Made by a program: the position numbers and the translations under genes. The notes below the pieces were generated by a model that did no database searches, was not told where the DNA came from, and worked only from the letters and a program-made list of their open reading frames with translations. A stretch of DNA of 64,000 nt from Bacteroidales bacterium (GTDB lineage Bacteria; Bacteroidota; Bacteroidia; Bacteroidales; F082), in the NCBI GenBank assembly GCA_028704385.1, contig JAQVLA010000001.1:238794-302793 (forward strand). The letters run 5' to 3'. Shown here in pieces: positions 9,847 through 17,980 of this stretch. Within the stretch, counting starts at the first letter, position 1. Each line of letters begins with the position of its first letter.

Positions 9847-10467
9847 AATCAAACTTAGACCGTCTCTTATCGGCAGGATGATCTGCTCCACATTTTCATC
9901 TGCAGCAGCCTGCTGGTTAAAACTTCTTATGGCCGTGGTTTCGGGATCAGTGATAGATGGATCAGCCACTTTACCGTCCCATAAAACATTGTCGGTTAAT
10001 AAGATGCCACCAATAGTAAGTCTTTTAACAAGCAATTCGTAATAGGCCGGGTAATTGAGTTTGTCGGCATCCAAAAAGATAAGGTCAAATGTTGTATTTA
10101 GCTTTGGGATAAGCTCCAGGGCATTTCCGATTTTCAGGCTTACTTTATGAAAGACTTCTGCCTTTTGCAGGTTGTCGAGGATTGTATCTTCCAGCTCTTC
10201 GTTGGCTTCGATGGTGATCAGATGGGCATCGTCTGCTGTTGCAAGTGCCATAGCAATGGTGGCATAAGCCGTAAATGTTCCCACTTCCAAAATTGTCTTT
10301 GGCCTGTGAATTTTACAGATAAGATCGAGCAGTCTGGCCTGGAGCGGGCCACTCAACATACGCGGATAGAGATGTCGGAGGTATGTTTGTCGGTAAATAG
10401 TATCCAAAATCGTATCCACCGGACTGCTGTGTTGCCCAATATATTCCTGTACGGCAAGAGGGATCAT
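9832..10467 (-). CDS. SAM-dependent O-methyltransferase (catechol OMT-like)
   Basis: 211 residues, typical of the small family 3 O-methyltransferases. SAM-binding motif I is TILEVGTFTAYATIAMA; the acidic motif DLIFLDADKLNYPAYY supplies the metal-binding Asp residues; LTDNVLWDGKV follows as in homologues. It should transfer methyl groups from SAM to a hydroxyl on a small, perhaps catechol-like substrate in the cytoplasm; the substrate is unknown. The ATG overlaps the stop of the upstream exported-protein gene by 4 bases, which implies translational coupling in an M16 protease / exported protein / methyltransferase operon. Confidence 0.88.
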   Translation of the reverse strand: MIPLAVQEYIGQHSSPVDTILDTIYRQTYLRHLYPRMLSGPLQARLLDLICKIHRPKTILEVGTFTAYATIAMALATADDAHLITIEANEELEDTILDNLQKAEVFHKVSLKIGNALELIPKLNTTFDLIFLDADKLNYPAYYELLVKRLTIGGILLTDNVLWDGKVADPSITDPETTAIRSFNQQAAADENVEQIILPIRDGLSLIRKKC

Positions 10468-11024
10468 TGAAAACGGGTGTTTAATACAAGTTTTAAAGGG
10501 AAACGGGTTGCATTGTTAAGAACAAAAAGGCTGGTATTCAAAGGTTTTTCTTCACGGTTTAGTTCAATCAATTCGGGTCGAAGTACTACATAACCAATAT
10601 CTTCGGGCGAGATGCTTTCGCAGAGTATTTCGTAACTTACAGTTTGATCGGGGCTTATGTTGGTAAACATTACCGGCTGCTCGCGAAACAAAAATTCCGC
10701 TTTTGAGGTTAACAATCGCAGCTGAAACCAAAGATGATCAATGTGTTGATTGCTGTTGTTTGTCATGCTTATGATCAGTCTGGCTGATTGATAAAAACTG
10801 CTTAAACTGGTTAGCTGCACTTTGAAAATGGAATCTTCTCCGGATTCTTTTACTAAAAACACTTCTTCCTGAAGATTTTCAGCGTTTATATTAAGGGGTT
10901 CGGTGCCAAATTCTGCCAGTTTAGGCTGCTTTTGCTGGGCCATTAATGCTTTACCGGATAAAATTGAAAGACCAAAAAAGAGTATAAAAATAAACAAGTA
11001 GTGATTAAGAGTTTGATTAGTCAT
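10464..11024 (-). CDS. exported protein of unknown function
   Basis: About 186 residues from the ATG at 11024 (MTNQTLNHYLFIFILFFGL); a start seven codons earlier at 11045 is also possible. It has a hydrophobic signal segment with a possible cleavage after KALMAQ. The mature part is predicted beta-rich with no cysteine pattern or known motif that I recognise. It overlaps the end of the upstream M16 protease gene by 8 bases and the start of the downstream methyltransferase by 4, so all three genes are probably translated from one mRNA. Confidence 0.65.
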   Translation of the reverse strand: MTNQTLNHYLFIFILFFGLSILSGKALMAQQKQPKLAEFGTEPLNINAENLQEEVFLVKESGEDSIFKVQLTSLSSFYQSARLIISMTNNSNQHIDHLWFQLRLLTSKAEFLFREQPVMFTNISPDQTVSYEILCESISPEDIGYVVLRPELIELNREEKPLNTSLFVLNNATRFPLKLVLNTRFQ

Positions 11025-12267
11025 TTGCAATATTTTGGTTGCCAAGATATATCAAAGTATTGAATTGGTTGATATCAAATATTTGCTGTGCTAATTCCAT
11101 CATCATGGAGGCATTGGTATTTCTGATTTTCCCGGTGATGGCACGCATATCATCCACCTGATCAAAAAGCAGATGACTGCGGGCAACGGAAAGGGCTTCC
11201 GAAAGTCCGGATTCAAAACTAATGGAAAGCTGTCCGATCAGTTGTTGCTGGGCGCGATGAAGCTGAAGCGATCCCAGTTTTTGATTTTTAAGTTTGGATA
11301 GTTCCTTGTAAACCAGTTTGAGTGCTTTATCAGCTGATTTTGGGTCGATACCCAGATAAACCAAAAAAACACCGGTATCAGAGTAAGCGGTATAATGTGA
11401 TTCGATGGAATAGGCAAAACCGTACTTTTCGCGTATGTTCAGGTTGAGCCGGCTGTTGAGGCCTGGTCCTCCTAAGATATTGTTTAACAACACCATACTA
11501 TGCTTTTGCGGGTGCCTGCGATCAAGAGCTATATTACCTGTGATGCAATGGCTCAGAAAGCTGTTTTTGCTTTGTTGCTGCTGCCTGGGCTGGTAGTTTG
11601 AAAAAATTTCGCGAGACGGAAAGGATGGATTTGAAGCAGGAATGCCAAAGTATTTTTCAGCTTGTTTCACGAAGGTTGAAAAAGGCACATCACCTATCAG
11701 TGCCAAAACCATTTTGGTAGTGGAATAATTGCGTTTTATAAAACGAAGTAAATCGTTTCGGCTAAAACTTTTCACTGATTCATTGGTTCCCAGAATAGGA
11801 TGACCAATTGGATGGCCGTCGAAAAGCTGGTCTTCAAAATCATCGAAAATTTGTTCAGAGGGTGAGTCTTTGTAAGAGTGGATCTCATCCAGTATCACTT
11901 CTTTTTCTTTCGCAAGTTCATGAGCCGGGTAGCTGGCGTTGAAGGCAATATCGGCCAGCAACTCCATGCTTCTGTCGCAAAAAGTATTTAGAAATGACGC
12001 ATGAATACAGGTCTCTTCCTTGGTGGTATAGGCATTCAGTTCGCCGCCCACATTTTCCAGGCGACTCAAAACGTGAAAAGCCTTACGTTTTTTAGTGCCT
12101 TTAAAAACCATGTGTTCAATCAGATGCGCCATCCCAAACTCCCTGGCGTGTTCGTCGCGCGAGCCGGTGTTAACCATCAGTGCCAGATGCGCGATCTGAC
12201 CGGTTTTTTGCCGGTGGATGAGCCTGATGCCATTCGGAAGCCTGTGATAATTGTAGCTAGCTGTCAT
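11017..12267 (-). CDS. M16-family zinc metalloprotease (processing peptidase-like)
   Basis: 416 residues from the ATG at 12267. The inverted zinc motif HLIEH (His48, Glu51, His52) with a distal Glu128, 76 residues later in VILDEIHSYKD, matches active M16B peptidases. The second M16 domain follows (GGPGLNSRLNLNIREK), as in mitochondrial processing peptidase beta subunits. No signal peptide is present, so it is probably cytoplasmic. The frame is open upstream to 12516, but that stretch crosses the divergent gene, has no homology-like sequence and contains the -7 box at 12301-12308. Confidence 0.92.
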   Translation of the reverse strand: MTASYNYHRLPNGIRLIHRQKTGQIAHLALMVNTGSRDEHAREFGMAHLIEHMVFKGTKKRKAFHVLSRLENVGGELNAYTTKEETCIHASFLNTFCDRSMELLADIAFNASYPAHELAKEKEVILDEIHSYKDSPSEQIFDDFEDQLFDGHPIGHPILGTNESVKSFSRNDLLRFIKRNYSTTKMVLALIGDVPFSTFVKQAEKYFGIPASNPSFPSREIFSNYQPRQQQQSKNSFLSHCITGNIALDRRHPQKHSMVLLNNILGGPGLNSRLNLNIREKYGFAYSIESHYTAYSDTGVFLVYLGIDPKSADKALKLVYKELSKLKNQKLGSLQLHRAQQQLIGQLSISFESGLSEALSVARSHLLFDQVDDMRAITGKIRNTNASMMMELAQQIFDINQFNTLIYLGNQNIAND

Positions 12268-12300
12268 GTAATTTTCCCTGAGAATGAATGAAACGGGAGA

Positions 12301-12308
12301 CAAAATTA
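12301..12308 (-). promoter_or_regulatory. -7 box for the M16 protease operon
   Basis: TAATTTTG on the minus strand, an exact TAnnTTTG match 33 bases before the ATG at 12267. It supports the shortened start and lies 31 bases from the divergent -7 box at 12340. Confidence 0.55.
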
Positions 12309-12339
12309 GGCATTTAGCAAGGATTGAGCACTGATGTTG

Positions 12340-12347
12340 TATTTTTG
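12340..12347 (+). promoter_or_regulatory. -7 box for the D-serine dehydratase-like gene
   Basis: TATTTTTG, an exact TAnnTTTG match. It overlaps the first codons of the longest ORF (ATG 12334), so translation should begin at the ATG at 12367. Confidence 0.55.
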
Positions 12348-12366
12348 TTGGATAATTTCCAGTTTC

Positions 12367-13470
12367 ATGCAACAATCCACAATTTCGCAACCTACAATGA
12401 TCATTGATGCTTTGCGTGCCAGAGCAAACATACATCGCATGAACGCTAAGGCTGAAGCCAATAAGGCCGTGCTCAGGCCTCATTTCAAAACGCATCAGTC
12501 GGGTGTGGTGGGGCAATGGTTCAGGCAGGCAGGGGTAGATCGCATTACAGTGTCATCGGTGAGTATGGCACAATATTTTGCTGATCATGGATGGGATGAC
12601 ATCCTGATTGCTTTTCCGGTTAATTTGCCGGAAATTAAAAATATCAACACACTTGCCGGACGTATTAAACTGTATCTGCAACTGGAGGACGTTTCGGTTG
12701 CAACCCGGCTGAATGCGATGCTGGAACATGAAGTTGGTGTTTATATCAAGATCGATTCCGGAGCAGGACGTACAGGTATTGCCCTTGAAAATGAACAGGC
12801 TATCCTGGAGATGGTAACGGCTTTAAAGGCTTTTAAAAAACTGAAGCTTACGGGATTACTTACCCATGCCGGACACTTTTATCATCAAACAGGCGGAAAG
12901 CTTGCCATACAGGAGATGGCACATCAGATCAGTTTGAAAATGAATGCCTTGAAGTCAAAGATTAAGCAGGAAGATTTGATTTTAAGTTGGGGAGATACGC
13001 CCTCCTGCTCCATGCTGGATGAGTTGAAAGGCTTTGATGAATGGCGACCGGGGAATTTTGTGTATTACGATGTGATGCAATATCACATTGGCTCCTGTAG
13101 CCTGGAGGATGTTGCCGTGGCGATGGCTTGTCCGGTTGTGGCTGTGCATCCTGAGCGGGAAGAAATCGTCATTTATGGCGGATCGGTTCATTTTTCGGGT
13201 GAGTATATCGCTGCCGACAACAATTTCAGGATGTATGGTTATGTGGTAAACTTCACCAAAAATGGCTGGACTCAGCCGATAGCAGGCGCTTTGCTGGCTC
13301 GTCTGTCGCAGGAACACGGGATTGTGAAGCTTCCAAAGGAATTTTGCCGAAAGTACAAACCGGGGGATTTGATCGGGATATTGCCTGTACATTCCTGTAT
13401 TACTGTTTCGGCTATCAGGCGACAGCTGGATTTGGAAGGGAATCTGATTTCTAAGATGGTGGTAGAATAG
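12367..13470 (+). CDS. PLP-dependent D-serine dehydratase / D-threonine aldolase-like enzyme
   Basis: 367 residues of alanine racemase-like (fold type III) TIM barrel plus a beta domain. The PLP lysine is in LRPHFKTHQS near residue 41; VGVYIKIDSGAGRTGI is the phosphate-side barrel strand. The C-terminal LPVHSCITV supplies the His-x-Cys zinc site of the DSD1/D-threonine aldolase group, which separates it from alanine racemase. It probably breaks down a D-hydroxy amino acid to a keto acid or to glycine plus aldehyde; the exact substrate is unknown. An upstream ATG at 12334 overlaps the -7 box and is rejected. Its 3' end runs into the tandem repeat. Confidence 0.87.
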   Translation: MQQSTISQPTMIIDALRARANIHRMNAKAEANKAVLRPHFKTHQSGVVGQWFRQAGVDRITVSSVSMAQYFADHGWDDILIAFPVNLPEIKNINTLAGRIKLYLQLEDVSVATRLNAMLEHEVGVYIKIDSGAGRTGIALENEQAILEMVTALKAFKKLKLTGLLTHAGHFYHQTGGKLAIQEMAHQISLKMNALKSKIKQEDLILSWGDTPSCSMLDELKGFDEWRPGNFVYYDVMQYHIGSCSLEDVAVAMACPVVAVHPEREEIVIYGGSVHFSGEYIAADNNFRMYGYVVNFTKNGWTQPIAGALLARLSQEHGIVKLPKEFCRKYKPGDLIGILPVHSCITVSAIRRQLDLEGNLISKMVVE

Positions 13471-13473
13471 TCT

Positions 13474-13750
13474 CCCGCAGATTTCGCAGATGTACGCGGA
13501 TTTTGTGCTCGTGCATATCTGATATTTAATTGTGCATGCAATAAATGAAGGATTGTTTAATGGTTTCCCGCAGATTTCGCAGATGTACGCGGATTTTGTG
13601 CTCGTGCATATCTGATATTTAATTGTGCATGCAATAAATGAAGGATTGTTTAATGGTTTCCCGCAGATTTCGCAGATGTACGCAGATTTTTTGTGCTCAA
13701 GCATATCTGATACTCAATTGTGCAATAAACAAACGCAGGATTGTTTAAAT
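13474..13750. repeat. 93-bp tandem direct repeat, three copies
   Basis: Unit 1 (13474-13566) and unit 2 (13567-13659) appear identical over 93 bases. Unit 3 (13660 to about 13750) has diverged by substitutions and small indels and ends in the promoter of the next gene. Each unit begins CCCGCAGATTTCGCAGATG, a phrase of the kind found as dispersed repeats in Bacteroidota genomes (from memory). Because 93 is a multiple of three, the repeat stays open in several frames and produces repetitive spurious ORFs on both strands. It fills the 304-base gap between the PLP enzyme gene and the outer-membrane protein gene; no gene is supported inside it. Confidence 0.9.
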
Positions 13751-13753
13751 TTG
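13746..13753 (+). promoter_or_regulatory. -7 box for the outer-membrane protein gene
   Basis: TAAATTTG, an exact TAnnTTTG match 21 bases before the ATG at 13775. It arises where the third repeat copy diverges: the same position reads TTTAATGGTT in copies 1 and 2. Confidence 0.5.
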
Positions 13754-13774
13754 TCGCATCTAATAAATCCGGTA

Positions 13775-14533
13775 ATGCGAAAACTGCTTCTTCTGATTGG
13801 TTTCTTTAGTTTGATTAGTCTCTTTTCACATGCACAGAAAAGGGTAAGTGATACCACCCTTTCAACAGTTTTGTTTCAGGCTACTTATGCGTTTCAGATT
13901 CCGGGAGGCGATCTGAATGAGTATTTTGGCAACAACTCTACCATTGGTGGCGGAGTGAGTTATAAAACAGACAAAAACTGGCTTTTTGGAGCTTTCGGGC
14001 ATTTTATCTTTGGTAACCAGGTGAATAATCGTGCGGAGATCCTGCGTGGTATAAGTACCGGTGATGGTGAAGTAATTGATGGTAACGGGCTTTATACCAG
14101 TCTGGCTTTGTTCGAACGGGGATTTCATCTTCAGTTTAAAGCAGGTAAACTTTTTAATGTGTTGGGACCAAATCCAAATTCCGGACTTTATGTACAGGCA
14201 GGTTTGGGCTATCTGATGCATCGTATCCGCATCGAAACACAGTTTGGAACTGCTCCACAACTGATGGACGACTATGCGCTGGGTTACGACCGGATGCGTG
14301 GCGGAATAGCTTATGGAGGTGAAATTGGTTATTTGCTGATGAGCAATTCGCGTCTTTTGAATCTGAGTGTAGCACTTGAATTTACGAAGGTTTCGGCCAA
14401 AAGCCTGCGTGATTATGATTTTGCCCTGATGCGAAAAGACGAAAACAGCTATTCTGATCAATACTTTGGAATCCGCATCAGCTGGATGATTCCAACCTAT
14501 AAGCGGGCTCCGCAACAGTATTATTATTATTAA
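13775..14533 (+). CDS. putative outer-membrane beta-barrel protein
   Basis: 252 residues from the ATG at 13775 (MRKLLLLIGFFSLISLFSHAQ, a clear signal peptide cleaved near Ala-Gln). The mature protein is rich in alternating aromatic and glycine residues with strand-like segments (GGGVSYKTDKNWLFGAFGHF, YVQAGLGYLMHRI, FGIRISWMIP), as expected for an 8- to 10-stranded barrel. It ends in four tyrosines. The longer frame from 13625 begins inside the tandem repeat and is rejected. Neighbouring waaA follows after 40 bases. The function is not known. Confidence 0.75.
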   Translation: MRKLLLLIGFFSLISLFSHAQKRVSDTTLSTVLFQATYAFQIPGGDLNEYFGNNSTIGGGVSYKTDKNWLFGAFGHFIFGNQVNNRAEILRGISTGDGEVIDGNGLYTSLALFERGFHLQFKAGKLFNVLGPNPNSGLYVQAGLGYLMHRIRIETQFGTAPQLMDDYALGYDRMRGGIAYGGEIGYLLMSNSRLLNLSVALEFTKVSAKSLRDYDFALMRKDENSYSDQYFGIRISWMIPTYKRAPQQYYYY

Positions 14534-14573
14534 AAATTGTGATGATCAGGCATACAAAACTCATTTCACTGTC

Positions 14574-15809
14574 ATGCCAATAAGATGGCTTTACACCCTA
14601 TTTATACTTTTTTACGGATTGGCCGCCCGCATCGCGGCACTCCGCTCGGCCAAAGCCAGAGCCTTTGTGAAGGGCAGAAAAAAATTCCCTGCTCCGGTCA
14701 TTCAGGACGATACCTCCTGGTTTTGGTTTCATGCGGCTTCGCTGGGTGAGTTTGAGCAGGGAAGGCCTGTGATCGAAGAAGTGAGAGCCAGGTTTCCGGA
14801 AATGAAGATCTTGTTGAGCTTTTTCTCTCCTTCAGGCTATGAAATCCGCAAAGATTACGAGCTGGCCGATCAGGTGATATATATGCCGCTTGATACCCTT
14901 GCCAATGCGCGAAAATTATTGAAGAATTTTAGGATCAGGGCAGCATTCTTTATCAAATATGAATTTTGGTTTAATCACCTGAAGGTGTTGAAGAAAAACG
15001 AAATACCGGTATTTTATTTCTCTGTCAGGTTTAGAGACGATCAGCATTTTTTTAAAAGTTATGGGGGCTGGTTCAGGAAGCATTTGGCAGCTATTGAGCA
15101 TTTTTTTGTGCAGGATGAACGGTCTGCAGCCCTTTTGAAATGTATTGGCATCAACCAGTTCAGCATTGCCGGTGACACACGTTTCGACAGGGTGGCAAAT
15201 ATCGCAGCAAAGGCTGAGCCAATACCTGAAATAGAACAGTTTATCGCTGACCGGAAGTGTATCATCGCCGGAAGCACCTGGCCACCTGATGAAGCCTTAC
15301 TTATTGAACTACTCTCTGATTTGCCGGACGACTACTGTCTGATTTTTGCACCCCATGATGTAAGTGAGGCGCATATCAATCAGCTCAAAAACAGACTAAA
15401 AATGCCGGCAGGCTTGTTCTCGGGAAGACAATTTGATCCGGCCAATAAACTATTAATCATCGATCAGATTGGCTTGCTTTCGCGGGCTTATCGGTATGCC
15501 CGCTTCGCTTATATTGGAGGTGGTTTTGGTAAGGCTATTCACAATATCCAGGAAGCGGTGACTTTTGGCTGTCCCGTGATTTTTGGGCCACATCACGAAC
15601 AATTTACCGAAGCCATTGACCTGCTTGCCGAAGGTGGAGCCTTCAGCATCAGCACAACCCGGGATTTGAAGGTTCGTTTTGATCAGTTGATACAAGATGA
15701 AGCATTTTACAATCTGGCCTCGGCAGTTTGCAAGACATATGTGAACAAACAGTTGGGTGCCACCACAAAGATCATGAGCTTCCTGAAAGATCGGTTCGTT
15801 AGCGATTAG
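14574..15809 (+). CDS. waaA: 3-deoxy-D-manno-octulosonic acid (KDO) transferase
   Basis: 411 residues, the standard length. The N-terminal membrane anchor (LYTLFILFYGLAARIAAL) is followed by the GT-B fold, with WFHAASLGEFEQGRP carrying the acceptor-side Glu, then IIAGSTWPPDE and the CMP-KDO binding block GGGFGKAIHNIQEAVTFGCP and FGPHHEQF. It transfers KDO from CMP-KDO to lipid A precursor at the inner face of the inner membrane. The ATG at 14574 lies 40 bases after the outer-membrane protein stop, so co-transcription is possible. Confidence 0.93.
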   Translation: MPIRWLYTLFILFYGLAARIAALRSAKARAFVKGRKKFPAPVIQDDTSWFWFHAASLGEFEQGRPVIEEVRARFPEMKILLSFFSPSGYEIRKDYELADQVIYMPLDTLANARKLLKNFRIRAAFFIKYEFWFNHLKVLKKNEIPVFYFSVRFRDDQHFFKSYGGWFRKHLAAIEHFFVQDERSAALLKCIGINQFSIAGDTRFDRVANIAAKAEPIPEIEQFIADRKCIIAGSTWPPDEALLIELLSDLPDDYCLIFAPHDVSEAHINQLKNRLKMPAGLFSGRQFDPANKLLIIDQIGLLSRAYRYARFAYIGGGFGKAIHNIQEAVTFGCPVIFGPHHEQFTEAIDLLAEGGAFSISTTRDLKVRFDQLIQDEAFYNLASAVCKTYVNKQLGATTKIMSFLKDRFVSD

Positions 15810-15825
15810 CGAACGTGCTAAGCGC
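15802..15825. promoter_or_regulatory. inverted repeat between waaA and the aminopeptidase gene
   Basis: Arms GCGATTAGC and GCTAAGCGC (one mismatch) with a 6-base spacer, starting in the waaA stop codon and ending 8 bases before the -7 box at 15834. Without a T run it is either a weak waaA 3' hairpin or an operator over the aminopeptidase promoter. Confidence 0.35.
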
Positions 15826-15833
15826 AACATTTG

Positions 15834-15841
15834 TATCTTTG
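15834..15841 (+). promoter_or_regulatory. -7 box for the leucyl aminopeptidase gene
   Basis: TATCTTTG, an exact TAnnTTTG match 33 bases before the ATG at 15875. It excludes the ORF start at 15815. Confidence 0.6.
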
Positions 15842-15874
15842 CGCTTTTACAAGCCAATAAAATTCAACAACACC

Positions 15875-17314
15875 ATGATGATACAACTGAAAAATACTGC
15901 AACTGAAAAGAAGGAAACTCATAAACTATTGGTGCTGTCCAAAAGTATATCGGGGGATTTGACCGGACTGACGACCGAAGAAAATAATTGGGTTGAAAAG
16001 CAGCGCAAAGAGCTAAAGCGAGAGCTGATCACACTTGAACGCTATCCGGTGGGCATAAGTTTGCTTTTTGTGGATCAGGAAACCGAAACAAACAAACGAT
16101 TGGAAGCCAGTCGCAAACAGGGTTTTACGCTGGGACAATACCTGAACAAAAACGGCCTGACGAATGTAGAAATTATTCCTGACGAAGGACTGGAAAACGA
16201 AGCTTTGGCAGTAGCAGAAGGCATGGGGTTGGGCAACTATCAGTTCCTGAAATATCGCAAAGATCAAAAGGAAAAGCAGAACAGCCTGAGGGATATTTTT
16301 CTGGTGTCGAAGGCCCTGGAGCAAAAAATGGTAGATGAGTTAAATATATTGATTGAAGCAAACCACTGGGCACGCGACCTTGTAAACGAACCACTCAATA
16401 AGCTCAGTGCTGAAGATCTGGCCGGCCAAATCAGTGCGAAGCTGCGTACTGTAGGTGCTAAGGCCGAAGTTTTTAACAAGCAGAAGATTGAGGCACTTAA
16501 AATGGGAGGTTTATTGGCAGTAAATAAAGGCAGCATCGACCCGCCTACCTTTACGATACTGGAGTGGAAGCCTGAGAACGCAAGAAATAAAAGACCCGTC
16601 ATATTGGTGGGTAAAGGGGTAGTTTACGATACAGGTGGCCTTAGTCTGAAACCCTCCAACGCTATGGATACCATGAAGTGTGATATGGCCGGGGCTGCGG
16701 TGGTATCGGCTTCGATTTTTGCCCTTGCCAAAGCCAAAATTCCCTTGCATGTGATGGCACTGGTGCCTGCCACCGACAATCGCCCCGATGGCAATGCCTA
16801 TGTGCCCGGTGATATTGTAACCATGTTCGACGGAACCACTGTAGAAGTGCTCAATACCGATGCCGAAGGCCGCCTGATTCTGGCCGATGCCTTGTCGTAT
16901 GCCAAAAAGTTTGAGCCCGAACTGGTGCTTAATTTTGCTACTTTAACAGGCTCTGCATCAAGAGCTATCGGGAGTCAGGGGATTGTGGCAATGGAAGTGA
17001 GAGCCACAGATTTATTTTGTAAGCTCGCCGATAGTGGTGAGGTAGTAAATGAGAGGCTGGTGAAGTTTCCAATGTGGGACGAATACCGCGAGCAGCTTAA
17101 CTCCGAAATTGCCGACCTAAAAAATATCGGAGGCCCCGAAGCAGGTGCCATCACCGCTGGAAAGTTCCTGGAGCATTTCACGGATTACCCTTTTATTCAT
17201 TTCGATATTGCCGGCCCTGCGTTTATCGAAAAACGGGATAATTACCGCGGCATTGGCGGAACAGGAATAGGTGTGAGGCTGATGTTCACTTTCCTGAAAA
17301 ACTATGGCAGCTGA
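15875..17314 (+). CDS. leucyl aminopeptidase (M17 family)
   Basis: 479 residues from the ATG at 15875; a second ATG follows directly. The C-terminal catalytic domain is intact: VGKGVVYDTGGLSLKPS holds the Lys and Asp metal ligands, MKCDMAGAA the next Asp, and NTDAEGRLILADAL the signature with metal-binding Asp and Glu and catalytic Arg. These dimetal hexameric enzymes remove N-terminal residues from peptides in the cytoplasm. There is no signal peptide. The preceding -7 box and inverted repeat separate it from waaA. Confidence 0.93.
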   Translation: MMIQLKNTATEKKETHKLLVLSKSISGDLTGLTTEENNWVEKQRKELKRELITLERYPVGISLLFVDQETETNKRLEASRKQGFTLGQYLNKNGLTNVEIIPDEGLENEALAVAEGMGLGNYQFLKYRKDQKEKQNSLRDIFLVSKALEQKMVDELNILIEANHWARDLVNEPLNKLSAEDLAGQISAKLRTVGAKAEVFNKQKIEALKMGGLLAVNKGSIDPPTFTILEWKPENARNKRPVILVGKGVVYDTGGLSLKPSNAMDTMKCDMAGAAVVSASIFALAKAKIPLHVMALVPATDNRPDGNAYVPGDIVTMFDGTTVEVLNTDAEGRLILADALSYAKKFEPELVLNFATLTGSASRAIGSQGIVAMEVRATDLFCKLADSGEVVNERLVKFPMWDEYREQLNSEIADLKNIGGPEAGAITAGKFLEHFTDYPFIHFDIAGPAFIEKRDNYRGIGGTGIGVRLMFTFLKNYGS

Positions 17315-17322
17315 CAACAGGT

Positions 17323-17733
17323 TTAGGACATGTCCATCAGGTGCAGAAAGTCGAGATAATGGGGGGCATCTATCCCAAAAGTTTCCACTGAGCGTCCCAT
17401 GATTTTATAGGTGCTTTTCTGGCCTGCCACACGCGAAAAGTGAAGCTCGAAATGCTTGCCTTTTTCGTCAGTGTAATTTACCATCACCAGGTTTTCGTTC
17501 AGATCCGAATGTAGTTTGTACTGGCAGATGGGGCAGTGAAAATGGTACTTCTCGTTTTCAATTACCTTCACTTTTTTGTGATGAATGGTTTCGTAATTTC
17601 CAATCTCAGGGTTCATCAACAATATAAAACCATGTTCATTAAGGTCCTCTCCTTCTTTGCATGCCGTCAGTATTAAACGGTTTTCGATTAATAAATAACC
17701 ATTGCAGTTTGGGCAGGTGTAGTTGTATTTCAT
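17323..17733 (-). CDS. small protein with two CxxC zinc-ribbon motifs
   Basis: 136 residues. CPNC at residues 7-10 and CPIC near 70 could together bind one zinc, giving a zinc-ribbon of unknown role. No membrane segment or signal peptide is seen. An AAGGAG-like ribosome site lies just before the ATG, which supports translation. It is convergent with the aminopeptidase, with 8 bases between stops. I do not recognise a named family; nucleic-acid or protein binding would be the usual guess for such ribbons, but nothing here shows it. Confidence 0.7.
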   Translation of the reverse strand: MKYNYTCPNCNGYLLIENRLILTACKEGEDLNEHGFILLMNPEIGNYETIHHKKVKVIENEKYHFHCPICQYKLHSDLNENLVMVNYTDEKGKHFELHFSRVAGQKSTYKIMGRSVETFGIDAPHYLDFLHLMDMS

Positions 17734-17935
17734 ACTGGTCTCCTTTCTTTTGCCTTAAAAGTACAAATATTTTAAATATTAAGCAACATTATGCCATCAC
17801 ATTTTGCAATCTGCAAACCATTGCAAAGATTTCTATTAATTGAACTACAATGGGTGTAAGTCCTTTTTGGGCTGTTAATGTGAGTTTTCTGTCGGAGAGA
17901 TGAAACAGAACCAATTTATTTGTTCTGCAAAGCAT

Positions 17936-17943
17936 TATCTTTG
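17936..17943 (+). promoter_or_regulatory. -7 box for the GH97 gene
   Basis: TATCTTTG, an exact TAnnTTTG match. A GTG at 17957 would leave almost no leader, while the ATG at 17981 leaves about 30 bases, so the ATG is preferred. Confidence 0.55.
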
Positions 17944-17980
17944 AACAGCTAATTGTGTGAAAAATCTAATACTATTTCCA

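Noticed and set aside
12268-12516. N-terminal extension of the M16 protease
   Set aside because: Overlaps the divergent gene's promoter and coding region; the family domain starts at MTASYNYHRL.
12982-13704. 240-codon minus-strand ORF with repeated ICEICG segments
   Set aside because: It reads the 93-bp repeat and the opposite strand of the PLP enzyme gene; the repetition results from the DNA repeat (93 = 31 codons), not from a Cys-rich protein.
13474-13750. CRISPR array
   Set aside because: Copies are contiguous with no unique spacers and no cas genes nearby.
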